From Streptomyces sp. NBC_01276 (GTDB lineage Bacteria > Actinomycetota > Actinomycetes > Streptomycetales > Streptomycetaceae), in NCBI RefSeq assembly GCF_041435355.1, contig NZ_CP108442.1, positions 5,330,501 through 5,394,500 on the forward strand: a stretch of 64,000 nt of DNA, written 5' to 3'. Under the pieces are notes generated by a model that did not search any database, was not told the DNA's origin, and worked only from the letters and a program-made list of their open reading frames with translations. Both the position numbers and the translations under genes were made by a program. This document shows, piece after piece, positions 1 through 7,802 of the stretch. Position 1 is the stretch's first letter, and each line of letters begins with the position of its first letter.

Positions 1-47
1 CCAGGAGGAAACCGAGGGCCTGGGGGCCAGTCAGAGATGTACGACCC

Positions 48-634
48 CTCCCCGTCTGGGCAGACCCGAGATACGGGCCCACATCCATCAGATCCCGGGC
101 CGGGGGCCGCCAGACCACCCCAAACGGCGACCAGACCGCCCGGCCATGCCTTCGGGACGGCACACGCATCGGATCGCTACGCGCTTCTCCCGGCTTGGCG
201 TCCGGCGGCCGTCTGGGGCTGGACATAGGCTGCCCAAGACGGTCGGTTGGCGGGCTTGTCGGGCGGCTGACGGCCGGCAGGCCATCACCCCCGCCCCCGA
301 AGGGGCCTTTCGATGTCCCCGGGTGTCCTGTCGGACTCTGAGGACGACAAAGTCGTCCTCAGAGTCCGACAGGCAGCACCAGCGCCCCTCCGGAGCCCGC
401 CCATCACCCCAAAAGGGGCAAACGGCCCGCGCTCGCGTGAGAGGTCGAGGCCCCCGGGCCGTGGGCGGCTTATGTCCAGCCCCGGACGGCCGGCGGACGC
501 CATGCCGTGCGAAGCGCGTAGCGATCCGGTGCGTGTGGGGGCCGCCGGGCGGTCTGGTCACCGTTTCGTGCGGCCTGGACGCCCCGGGCCTTGGGCCGAT
601 GGTCCTGCGGGCCCGAGTGCGGGACTGGGCGGAG
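48..634. repeat. Large imperfect inverted repeat, non-coding
   Basis: The two halves are imperfect reverse complements centred near position 350. For example 166-187 pairs with 510-531 with one mismatch, and 203-228 pairs with 471-496 with few mismatches. The outer parts near 48-140 and 540-634 also match with small indels. Open frames run on both strands, but they mirror one another because of the repeat and look like no known protein, so I call no gene here. The arms surround a perfect hairpin. It could be a structured RNA, a decayed mobile element or a palindromic chromosomal element; its function is unknown. Confidence 0.75.
327..373. repeat. Perfect 22-bp stem, 3-nt loop hairpin
   Basis: Positions 327-348 are the exact reverse complement of 352-373, with AAA between them. 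It is the centre of the surrounding inverted repeat. There is no T-tract after it and no gene is close enough to call it an ordinary terminator. Confidence 0.9.
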
Positions 635-691
635 ATGGCTCGCGCATCGCTGCGATGCCCGCCCCTCGAAGATCTCCCCGTGGACCGTTCT

Positions 692-844
692 TTTGGGGGT
701 TTCCCGGCAGTCTTTGGCATTCCGTGGCGGGACGGGCTGTCAAGGGTGGCCGAAGGCCATCGCGAAGCGACGCGACCGAAGGGAGCGCCCTTGACAGCCC
801 GGCCCGACACGGAAGGACGATGAGACTGACGGGAAACCCCCAAA
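692..844. repeat. Second inverted repeat, nested
   Basis: Outer arms 692-706 and 830-844 are perfect 15-bp complements. Inner arms 733-746 and 788-801 are perfect 14-bp complements (CGGGCTGTCAAGGG and its complement). The central loop contains small GAA-capped hairpins such as GGCCGAAGGCC and TCGCGAAGCGA. The remaining sequence up to 918, before the TetR gene, shows nothing I can name. Confidence 0.8.
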
Positions 845-918
845 CCCTCTCTGACACGGGCCGAGTCGAGTCCCGCCGCCCCCCGGCCCCGCCCAGCCCC
901 CCGCCCCCTACGCTGCGA

Positions 919-1566
919 TCAAGCCTTTTCCGGGGACGTCAGGTCGATCAGGCGGCAGACCGTTTCAATGTCGATCTTGACCTGGGCGATCGAGGCGCGG
1001 CCCGAGAGCCAGGTGATCAGGGCCGAGTGCCAGGTGTGCTCGATGACGCGGACCGCCGAGAGCTGTTCCGCCGTCGGCGGGGCGTCCAGGCCCATCGCGT
1101 CCAGGATGATGGCCGTGGTCAGCCGGGAGACCGTGTCGACCTCGGGGCTCACGCTGCGGTCGGCGAAGGTCAGGGCGCGGACCATGGCGTCGGCCAGGTG
1201 GGGTTCGCGCTGGAGGGCGCGGAAGGCGCGCATGAGGGTCTCCGCCACCCGCGCCGCCGGCTCGTCGCCCGCCGGGGGGCGTTTGCGCAGTGTCGTCTGC
1301 ATGTGCTGGAGCTGGTCCTGCATGGTGGCCACCAGGAGGTGCACCTTGGAGGGGAAGTACCGGTACAGCGTGCCGAGGGCGACGCTGGAGGACTCCGCGA
1401 CCTCGCGCATCTGCACGGCGTCGAAGCCGCCCCGGCTCGCCAGTTGTGCGCTGGCGTGCAGGATCCGGCGGCGGCGGGCCTCCTGGCGCTCCGTCAGGGG
1501 AGGGGACGCCGGCGTGGTCGCCGATGTGGTCGCCGCTGCCGCGACCGCCTTCGCTTCCGCTGTCAT
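919..1566 (-). CDS. kstR: TetR-family regulator, KstR-like
   Basis: A 215-residue TetR/AcrR repressor. The helix-turn-helix is at about residues 33-79 and carries LGTLYRYFPSKVHLLV, which is nearly the same in mycobacterial KstR as I remember it. The C-terminal ligand domain also has the KstR-like stretch around SPEVDTVSRL. KstR represses steroid catabolism genes and is released by CoA-thioester steroid intermediates; that role here is inferred. The N-terminal 25 residues are low complexity. It is divergent from a glycosyltransferase operon, and the shared intergenic region contains a KstR-type box at 1728-1741, which suggests autoregulation. The target cluster appears to lie about 20 kb away in this window. 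The ATG start has a GGAACGGGA sequence upstream. Confidence 0.8.
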   Translation of the reverse strand: MTAEAKAVAAAATTSATTPASPPLTERQEARRRRILHASAQLASRGGFDAVQMREVAESSSVALGTLYRYFPSKVHLLVATMQDQLQHMQTTLRKRPPAGDEPAARVAETLMRAFRALQREPHLADAMVRALTFADRSVSPEVDTVSRLTTAIILDAMGLDAPPTAEQLSAVRVIEHTWHSALITWLSGRASIAQVKIDIETVCRLIDLTSPEKA

Positions 1567-1727
1567 GTGTCCCGTTCCTGGCGTTCCGTGTCGTTGCGGG
1601 GGAGCTGATTCCGGGAGGGTCCGGGGCCAGCATCTCAGGCGTCCGAGCCGTGGCGCGAATCACCTGCTCCGCCTCTTACGGTGTGGTTTCCGGCCGGTAG
1701 ATTCAATGGTCTTCGACGGATCAAGTC

Positions 1728-1741
1728 TGAAACTTGTTCTA
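1728..1741. promoter_or_regulatory. KstR-type operator (box 1)
   Basis: TGAAACTTGTTCTA fits the mycobacterial KstR pattern TnnAACnnGTTnnA at every fixed position. It sits between the divergent kstR-like gene and the glycosyltransferase gene, 54 bp before the latter's GTG. Confidence 0.7.
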
Positions 1742-1794
1742 CATTATCCGAGCGGTTACGCTCCGGCGAAAGTGCAGGGAGAAGGGGGCCGAGA

Positions 1795-3117
1795 GTGACC
1801 GCAGAGGCCATGGTGACAAGCCCTTTCGCGGGTTCCGCCACCGACGGCGACCGCCCGTTGCGCATCGCACTCCTCACCTATAAGGGGAACCCGTTCTGCG
1901 GCGGCCAGGGCGTCTACGTCCGCCACCTCTCGCGCGAGCTCGTGAAGCTGGGTCACACCGTCGAGGTGATCGGCTCACAGCCCTACCCGGTGCTCGACAC
2001 CGGCGCCACGCTCACCGAGCTGCCGAGCCTGGACCTGTACCGCAGCCCCGATCCCTTCCGCACTCCGAAGCGCGACGAGTACCGGGACTGGATCGACGCG
2101 CTGGAGGTCGCCACCATGTGGACCGGCGGCTTCCCCGAGCCGCTGACCTTCTCGCTCCGCGCCCGCCGCCACCTGCGTGCCCGCCGGGCCGAGTTCGACG
2201 TCATCCACGACAACCAGACCCTCGGCTACGGCCTGTTGGGGGACATCGGCGCACCCCTGGTGACGACCGTCCACCACCCCATCACCGTCGACCGCAAACT
2301 CGACCTCGCCGCCGCCAAGGACCGCAAGAAGCGCCTCTCCGTCCGCCGTTGGTACGCCTTCACGCGCATGCAGGGCCGCGTCGCCCGCCGGCTGTCCTCC
2401 GTGCTGACCGTCTCCGGCTCCTCCCGGCAGGAGATCGCCGAGCACCTCGGTGTGCGCGACGACCGCATCCACGTCGTGCACATCGGCGCCGACACCGACC
2501 TCTGGTCGCCGGACGCGTCCGTCGCGGAGGTGCCCGGACGGATCGTCACCACCTCCAGCGCCGACGTCCCGCTCAAGGGCCTCGTCCACCTCGTCGAGGC
2601 GCTCGCCAAGCTCCGCACCGAGCGCGCCGACGCCCACCTCGTCGTCGTCGGCAAGCGCGCCGAGAGCGGCCCGGTCGCCCGCGCGATCGAGAAGTACGAC
2701 CTCCAGGACGCGGTCCGGTTCGTCAAGGGCATCACCGACGCCGAGCTCGTCGACCTGGTGCGCAGCGCCCAGGTCGCCTGCGTGCCCTCCCTCTACGAAG
2801 GCTTCTCGCTCCCGGCGGCCGAGGCCATGGCCACCGGCACGCCCCTGGTCGCGACCACCGGCGGGGCCATCCCCGAGGTGGCGGGGCCGGACGGCGAGAC
2901 CTGTCTGGCCGTGCCGCCCGGTGACGCGGGGGCGCTGTCCGCCGCGCTGGGCCGGCTGCTGGGCGACGCGGACCTGCGCGCCCGCCTCGGAGCCGCCGGG
3001 CGGGAGCGGGTCCTGGCCCGGTTCACCTGGGCCAAGGCCGCCGAGGGCACGGTGCGGTACTACAGAGCCGCGATCGAGCAGGCCGCGGCCGTCCGCGCCG
3101 GCCGCGCGTCGCGGTGA
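1795..3117 (+). CDS. GT4-family glycosyltransferase
   Basis: A 440-residue GT-B glycosyltransferase. The N-terminal half has the glycine-rich acceptor loop (GGQGVYVRHLSREL), typical of family 4. The C-terminal half has the sugar-nucleotide binding EGFSLPAAEAMATGTPLV stretch with the two conserved glutamates near residue 335. The GTG start at 1795 was chosen because an AGGGAGAAGGGGG stretch precedes it; ATG 1810 is an alternative. It is the first gene of a three-gene operon with a methyltransferase and a cyclase-like protein. The donor and acceptor are not readable. The KstR-type box just upstream suggests steroid-linked control, which is unusual for a glycosyltransferase. No signal peptide or membrane segment is seen, so it should act in the cytoplasm. 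Confidence 0.85.
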   Translation: MTAEAMVTSPFAGSATDGDRPLRIALLTYKGNPFCGGQGVYVRHLSRELVKLGHTVEVIGSQPYPVLDTGATLTELPSLDLYRSPDPFRTPKRDEYRDWIDALEVATMWTGGFPEPLTFSLRARRHLRARRAEFDVIHDNQTLGYGLLGDIGAPLVTTVHHPITVDRKLDLAAAKDRKKRLSVRRWYAFTRMQGRVARRLSSVLTVSGSSRQEIAEHLGVRDDRIHVVHIGADTDLWSPDASVAEVPGRIVTTSSADVPLKGLVHLVEALAKLRTERADAHLVVVGKRAESGPVARAIEKYDLQDAVRFVKGITDAELVDLVRSAQVACVPSLYEGFSLPAAEAMATGTPLVATTGGAIPEVAGPDGETCLAVPPGDAGALSAALGRLLGDADLRARLGAAGRERVLARFTWAKAAEGTVRYYRAAIEQAAAVRAGRASR

Positions 3118-3190
3118 CCTGCCGCCCCCACCGCTTCCCCCCTCCCATCCGCACCACCTCTCACCCCCGCGACCGCGAAGGCAGGACCCC

Positions 3191-3925
3191 GTGCTGACCG
3201 TCGATTTCTCCCGGTTCCCGCTCGCCGCAGGCGACCGCGTACTCGACCTGGGCTGCGGCGCAGGCCGGCACGCCTTCGAGTGTTACCGGCGCGGCGCCCA
3301 GGTGGTCGCCGTCGACCGCAACGGCGAGGAGATCCGCGAGGTCGCCAAGTGGTTCGCCGCCATGAAGGAGGCCGGTGAGGCCCCGGCCGGGGCCACCGCC
3401 ACCGCCATGGAGGGCGACGCCCTCGCCCTGCCCTTCCCCGACGATTCCTTCGACGTCGTCATCATCTCCGAGGTGATGGAGCACATCCCCGACGACAAGG
3501 GCGTCCTCGCCGAGATGGTGCGCGTGCTCAAGCCCGGAGGCCGCATCGCCATCACCGTGCCCCGCTACGGCCCGGAGAAGATCTGCTGGGCGCTGTCCGA
3601 CGCCTACCACGAGGTAGAGGGCGGCCACATCCGCATCTACAAGGCGGACGAGCTGCTCGGCAAGATGGAGGCCGCGGGGCTCAAGCCGTACGGCACCCAC
3701 CACGCGCACGGCCTGCACTCCCCGTACTGGTGGCTCAAGTGCGCCTTCGGCGTGGACAACGACAAGGCGCTCCCGGTCAAGGCTTACCACAAGCTGCTGG
3801 TCTGGGACATCATGAAGAAGCCGCTGGCGACCCGCCTCGCCGAGCAGGCGCTCAACCCGGTCATAGGCAAGAGCTTCGTGGCGTACGCGACCAAGCCGCA
3901 CCTCCCCGTGGGCGCGGCCCAGTGA
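3191..3925 (+). CDS. Class I SAM-dependent methyltransferase
   Basis: A 244-residue methyltransferase of the Methyltransf_11/25 type. Motif I is VLDLGCGAGRHAFE near residues 16-30, the acidic end of strand 2 is VVAVD, and the post-motif region has ISEVMEHIPD. The GTG start follows AGGA. It lies 73 bp after the glycosyltransferase stop and overlaps the next gene by 4 nt (GTGA), so it belongs to the same operon. The substrate is unknown; the neighbours suggest a glycosylated lipid- or terpenoid-like compound, which is inference. Confidence 0.85.
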   Translation: MLTVDFSRFPLAAGDRVLDLGCGAGRHAFECYRRGAQVVAVDRNGEEIREVAKWFAAMKEAGEAPAGATATAMEGDALALPFPDDSFDVVIISEVMEHIPDDKGVLAEMVRVLKPGGRIAITVPRYGPEKICWALSDAYHEVEGGHIRIYKADELLGKMEAAGLKPYGTHHAHGLHSPYWWLKCAFGVDNDKALPVKAYHKLLVWDIMKKPLATRLAEQALNPVIGKSFVAYATKPHLPVGAAQ

Positions 3926-5019
3926 CCTCGCCCGGCCGCACCGTGCCCGAGGTGCCCGAACACCTGGTCCTCGACGGGGTCCTGACGGCCGAGGAGGCCG
4001 CGGCCACCGTCGCCGGGATCCTGGCGGCGCAGCGCGCCGACGGGGCGATACCCTGGTTCCGGGGCCACCACCTCGACCCGTGGGACCACACCGAGGCCGC
4101 GATGGCCCTGGACGTGGCAGGCGAGCACGAGGCAGCGGAGCGCGCCTACGACTGGCTGGTGCGCCACCAGAACGAGGACGGCTCCTGGTACGCCGCCTAC
4201 GCGGACCGCCCCGAGGGGGTGGACACCGCCGCGCCGCAGGACGCGAGCCGCGAGTCCAACTTCGTGGCGTACATAGCCGTCGGCGTGTGGCACCACTACC
4301 TCGCCACCGGCGACGACCCCTTCCTGGACCGGATGTGGCCGGCGGTCTACGCGGCCGTCGAGTTCGTCCTGGGCCTCCAGCAGCCGGGCGGCGAGATCGG
4401 CTGGAAGCGGGAGTCCGACGGCGGCGCCGTCACCGACGCCCTGCTCACCGGCTCCTCCTCCATCCACCAGGCCCTGCGCTGCGCCCTGGCGATCGCCGAC
4501 CACCGCGGTGACCCGCAGCCCGACTGGGAGCTGGCGACGGGCGCGCTCGCGCACGCCGTGCGCCACCACCCGGAGCGGTTCCTGGACAAGTCGCACTACT
4601 CGATGGACTGGTACTACCCGGTGCTCGGCGGCGCGCTGTCGGGTGCGCGGGCGAAGGCGCGGATCGAGGCGCGCTGGGAGGAGTTCGTCGTCCCGGACCT
4701 GGGGGTGCGGTGCGTGCTGCCGAACCCGTGGGTGACGGGCGGGGAGTCCTGCGAGCTGGCGCTGACGCTCTGGGTGATGGGCGAGTCGGACCGGGCGCTG
4801 GAGATCCTGCGCTCGATCGGCCACCTGCGCGACGGGAACGGCATGTACTGGACGGGGTACGTCTTCGACGACCGGGCGGTGTGGCCGGTGGAGCAGACGA
4901 CCTGGACGGCGGGCTCGCTGCTGCTCGCGGTGGCGGCGCTGGGCGGGGACGAGGCCACGGGAGAGGTGTTCGGGGGCCTCGCGCTGCCGCGCGGTCTGGA
5001 ACCGGACTGCTGCCGCTGA
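3922..5019 (+). CDS. Prenyltransferase/squalene-cyclase-like alpha-alpha barrel protein
   Basis: A 365-residue soluble protein of repeated helical hairpins. Weak QW-like segments recur (DGAIPWF, NEDGSWYAAY, PGGEIGWK, DGNGMYWTGY), as in the prenyltransferase/squalene-hopene-cyclase repeat superfamily and some glycosidase toroids. It is much shorter than a true squalene-hopene cyclase (about 630 residues), and I see no DXDD acid motif, so cyclase activity is doubtful. It starts with GTG inside the methyltransferase stop (4-nt overlap), showing translational coupling. It is probably the third enzyme of the glycosyltransferase / methyltransferase pathway; the actual reaction is unknown. Confidence 0.65.
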   Translation: MTSPGRTVPEVPEHLVLDGVLTAEEAAATVAGILAAQRADGAIPWFRGHHLDPWDHTEAAMALDVAGEHEAAERAYDWLVRHQNEDGSWYAAYADRPEGVDTAAPQDASRESNFVAYIAVGVWHHYLATGDDPFLDRMWPAVYAAVEFVLGLQQPGGEIGWKRESDGGAVTDALLTGSSSIHQALRCALAIADHRGDPQPDWELATGALAHAVRHHPERFLDKSHYSMDWYYPVLGGALSGARAKARIEARWEEFVVPDLGVRCVLPNPWVTGGESCELALTLWVMGESDRALEILRSIGHLRDGNGMYWTGYVFDDRAVWPVEQTTWTAGSLLLAVAALGGDEATGEVFGGLALPRGLEPDCCR

Positions 5020-5025
5020 CCTCCG

Positions 5026-5063
5026 CCCGTCCCGGGCCACCGGAAGCGGCGGCCCGGGACGGG
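5026..5063. terminator. Hairpin between convergent genes
   Basis: A 13-bp perfect stem (5026-5038 with 5051-5063) with a 12-nt loop, directly after the cyclase-like gene and before the end of the convergent small membrane gene. Confidence 0.6.
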
Positions 5064-5110
5064 CTCGAAAGGGGCCCGGGAGGGGCGCGGGCCGGCTCCC
5101 GGCTCCCGGC

Positions 5111-5425
5111 TCAGCGCCGGGCGAGGCGGCCGGCCACGGCGTGGCCGGCGAAACCGTAGACGAGTGCGGCCAGCCCGTAGCCGACGACCACCTGTACCCA
5201 GGCGCGGTCGAAGGTGAACAGGTCGTAGGACCAGCCCGCGAGCCAGTCGGCGGCGTCGTGGACGAAGGAGACCAGGGCGTTGCCCTGGTTGGCGTCCAGC
5301 AGCCACAGGGCGATCCACAGGAGGATCAGGAGGGCGGCGGCGTCCGCCACCAGGACGATCGCCCTGGCCACCGGATTGCCGCCACGGGCGGTCGAGCGGG
5401 CATGTGCTCGGGTGTATGGGGACAT
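5111..5425 (-). CDS. Small membrane protein, unknown function
   Basis: A 104-residue protein with two or three hydrophobic segments: about residues 20-46 (AIVLVADAAALLILLWIALWLL), a weaker one around 57-70, and a C-terminal one at about 76-96. The N-terminus is basic. The ATG at 5425 lies in a plain intergenic region. The protein looks like a YggT-type or general inner-membrane protein, but I do not recognise the family. It is monocistronic and convergent with the cyclase-like gene. Confidence 0.65.
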   Translation of the reverse strand: MSPYTRAHARSTARGGNPVARAIVLVADAAALLILLWIALWLLDANQGNALVSFVHDAADWLAGWSYDLFTFDRAWVQVVVGYGLAALVYGFAGHAVAGRLARR

Positions 5426-5537
5426 GTCCCGCGTGTTGCCGCGCGGCCGCCGGGCAAACCCGAACGGGCCGCCCGAGTGGTGTGGCGGCCGGGCCGGGGT
5501 GAGGCTGCGGGGGACACCTCAGTCCCCGGAGGCAACC

Positions 5538-6176
5538 GTGCGCGTACCCACGACCGTCCGATTCCGCCGAGCCCTCACCGCGGTGGTCCTGTCCACCGCG
5601 CTGCTGGCCGGTGCCACCGCGTGCGGCGGCGGCAGCGACCAGGGCCGGGGGGAGGAGATCTCCTCGGCCGCCGCCACGGAGCTGGCCGTCCTCGCGGCCG
5701 CCGAGCCGGCGGCCGCCGAGCAGGACGAACTGGCCGCGGCGACGCCCTCGCCCAGTACCTCCGCCGAGAGGCAGAAGTTCGCGAAGACCCGCTTCGTGGC
5801 CAACGCGGGCCTCGCGGCCGGCGCGACGTACCAGTGGATCATCAAGCCGTACCAGGCGGGCAAGTTCAAGAAGGGTGCGAAGGGCCGTACCTTCGCGCTG
5901 ATCAAGGCGGGTCTGGCCGGTGCCTTCGCCTACAACCGGCTCAAGGCGGCGTCCGAGAACGCCAAGGGCGACCCGCTGCTGTCGAAGGCGATGGTCCCGC
6001 TGACGGCGGGCATCGAGTCCCTGAAGGGCCTGGCGGGCAAGCTCCGCAAGGGCCAGGCCGGCGATGCGGACATCAGCTCCTTCCAGGACGTCATCAACGG
6101 CGTGAAGACGGCGGGCCAGAACTCGGGTGCCCCGGTGACCGACCAGGTCCCGAGCCTCTCCCAGCTGGGCGGATAG
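5538..6176 (+). CDS. Putative secreted lipoprotein
   Basis: A 212-residue protein starting with GTG after a clear GGAGG (5527-5531). The N-terminus is a lipoprotein-type signal: basic start, hydrophobic core, then a small-residue run ending in Cys (GATACGGG). An Ala/Glu-rich spacer follows, then a helical domain of about 130 residues rich in Lys and Ala (TYQWIIKPYQAGKFKKGAKG). I recognise no catalytic motif. It is probably anchored on the outer face of the membrane. An 18-bp hairpin follows its stop. Confidence 0.7.
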   Translation: MRVPTTVRFRRALTAVVLSTALLAGATACGGGSDQGRGEEISSAAATELAVLAAAEPAAAEQDELAAATPSPSTSAERQKFAKTRFVANAGLAAGATYQWIIKPYQAGKFKKGAKGRTFALIKAGLAGAFAYNRLKAASENAKGDPLLSKAMVPLTAGIESLKGLAGKLRKGQAGDADISSFQDVINGVKTAGQNSGAPVTDQVPSLSQLGG

Positions 6177-6193
6177 TCCCGCCGCGGACGAAC

Positions 6194-6230
6194 GGGCACC
6201 CGCCCGCCGGACTCCGGCGGGCGGGTGCCC
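6194..6230. terminator. Strong hairpin terminator
   Basis: A GC-rich stem of 17 to 18 bp with almost no loop, 17 nt after the lipoprotein stop, between convergent genes. Confidence 0.7.
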
Positions 6231-6251
6231 GGACGCGTCGCCGCGGTGGGG

Positions 6252-6600
6252 TCAGTTGAGGACGACGCTGTGCGAGGGCACGTAGTGGCCGCAGCGGGTG
6301 GCCTTCGTGAAGTCGCCGGTCGTCCAGGGGTTGCGCTTGACGTGTTCGAGCACGGCCTGGCCCGTGTCCTGGCCGAAGACGCCGTCGATCTGCAGTTCAC
6401 GGGTGGCCCAGGTGCGGTTGGACAGCTCCTGGAGCCTCCTGACGCCGAGCTCGGTCTGGGGGCCGAACTTGCCGTCCTCCAGGAGGTGCAGGTTGGTGTA
6501 GGCGTTCACGAAGAACTGGACGCACTGGACCGACCGACCGGCCGGGGTTGGGGTAGCCGTACCCGACGTTGGGGATGCCGGGGTCGGCGACGGCGGATCC
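6252..6600 (-). pseudogene. Truncated peptidoglycan-binding-domain protein
   Basis: The reading frame ending at 6252 encodes a peptidoglycan_binding_1-like domain: DGKFGPQTELGVRRLQELS followed by QIDGVFGQDTGQAVLEHVK. The frame is open only back to a stop at about 6601 and has no ATG or GTG before an internal GTG at 6509, inside the domain. The other minus frame just upstream (YGYPNPGRS) looks like the start of such a small secreted protein, so a frameshift near 6540 and loss of the signal peptide are likely. A very short real protein starting at 6509 cannot be excluded. Confidence 0.5.
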
Positions 6601-6664
6601 TATCGGTCTGGCCTGAACTCTACTGACCGCCAAGCCGGTTGGCCGCCCGCCCCCGGATGCCGCC

Positions 6665-7675
6665 CTAGCCGTTCAGCTCCGCCAGCACCCGCAGGGTGTG
6701 CGGGTCGGGGGCGGTCACCAGGAGGTCGGTGACGGGCCCCTTGCGCCAGAGTTCGAGCCGTTCCGCGATCCGTTCGCGCGGCCCGACCAGTGAGATCTCG
6801 TCGGCGAACGCGTCCGGGACGGCGAGCACCGCCTCCTCGCGCCGCCCCGCGAGGAACAGCTCCTGGACGCGGTGGGCCTCCTCCTCGTAGCCCATCCGCG
6901 CCATGAGGTCGGCGTGGAAGTTGCGGGCCGCGTGGCCCATGCCCCCGATGTAGAAGCCGAGCATCGCCTTGACGGGGAGCAGCCCGGCGGCGACGTCCTC
7001 GCAGACCGCGGCGCGGGCCATCGGGGCGATCATGAACCCCGCGGGCAGGTCGGCCAGCGAGGCCCGGTAGACGTCGGTGCGGGTGGGCGACCAGTACAGG
7101 GGCAGCCAGCCGTCCGCGATCCGGGTGGTCTGGGCGATGTTCTTCGGCCCCTCCGCCCCCAGCAGCAGCGGCAGGTCCGCGCGCAGCGGGTGGGTGATGG
7201 GCTTGAGGGGCTTGCCGAGGCCGGTGCCGTCCTCGCCGCGGTACGGGTGGTGGTGGAAGCGGCCGTCGAGGGCGACGGGGGCCTCGCGGCGCAGCACCTG
7301 ACGGACGACGTCGACGTACTCCCGGGTCGCGGTGAGCGGGCTCGCCGGGAAGGGGCGCCCGTACCAGCCCTCCACCACCTGCGGTCCGGACAGGCCCAGG
7401 CCCAGCATCATCCGGCCGCCGGAGAGATGGTCGAGGGTGAGGGCGTGCATGGCGGTCGCGGTGGGGGTGCGGGCGGCCATCTGGGCGATGGCGGTGCCGA
7501 GGCGGATCCGGGAGGTGTGCGCGGCGATCCAGGTGAGGGGGGTGAAGGCGTCGGAGCCCCAGGCCTCGGCGGTCCACACCGAGTCGTAGCCGAGGCGTTC
7601 CGCCTCGGTGGCGAGGTCGAGGTGGGCCGGGCTGGGCCCGCGGCCCCAGTAGCCGAGTGCGAGTCCGAGGCGCAT
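6665..7675 (-). CDS. LLM-class F420-dependent oxidoreductase
   Basis: A 336-residue bacterial luciferase-like TIM barrel. It starts MRLGLALGYWGRGP, has the ERLGYDSVWTAE and HLSGGRMMLGLGLSGPQVVEGWYG segments, and ends in PDPHTLRVLAELNG, all typical of the F420-dependent LLM families of actinomycetes. It would bind reduced F420 or FMN in the cytoplasm; the substrate is unknown. The ATG at 7675 follows GGAGGG and was preferred to an in-frame start 30 nt upstream. A CTGAC-N5-GTCAG palindrome (7708-7722) lies directly upstream. The same palindrome is found in front of steroid/acyl-CoA genes elsewhere in the window. Confidence 0.85.
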   Translation of the reverse strand: MRLGLALGYWGRGPSPAHLDLATEAERLGYDSVWTAEAWGSDAFTPLTWIAAHTSRIRLGTAIAQMAARTPTATAMHALTLDHLSGGRMMLGLGLSGPQVVEGWYGRPFPASPLTATREYVDVVRQVLRREAPVALDGRFHHHPYRGEDGTGLGKPLKPITHPLRADLPLLLGAEGPKNIAQTTRIADGWLPLYWSPTRTDVYRASLADLPAGFMIAPMARAAVCEDVAAGLLPVKAMLGFYIGGMGHAARNFHADLMARMGYEEEAHRVQELFLAGRREEAVLAVPDAFADEISLVGPRERIAERLELWRKGPVTDLLVTAPDPHTLRVLAELNG

Positions 7676-7707
7676 GGGGGTCCCTCCGAGAGGCCGTTGG
7701 CCCATAT

Positions 7708-7722
7708 CTGACGCTGCGTCAG
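7708..7722. promoter_or_regulatory. CTGAC-N5-GTCAG palindrome (copy 1)
   Basis: CTGACGCTGCGTCAG lies 33 bp upstream of the F420 oxidoreductase start. It is the size and symmetry of a TetR-family operator; two further copies lie at 22429 and 29177. Confidence 0.55.
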
Positions 7723-7757
7723 GTGACTGTAGGGCAAGCGGCTCCCGCCGGGAAGGG

Positions 7758-7793
7758 CGAAGGCCCCCCGCTCGTGGGGGCGGGGGGCCTTCG
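7758..7793. terminator. Hairpin terminator
   Basis: A 14-bp perfect stem (7758-7771 with 7780-7793), just past the 3' end of the minus-strand membrane protein gene that ends at 7803. Confidence 0.65.
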
Positions 7794-7802
7794 GTGCGGG
7801 GG

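Noticed and set aside
37..843. Long open frames on both strands in the first 850 bp
   Set aside because: They mirror each other because of the inverted repeats, show no domain and have biased low-complexity composition.
1..918. Chromosome telomere
   Set aside because: Palindromes resemble telomeric ones, but housekeeping genes such as rnpB and rnhA-type genes lie close by, and the window shows no chromosome end or tap/tpg genes.
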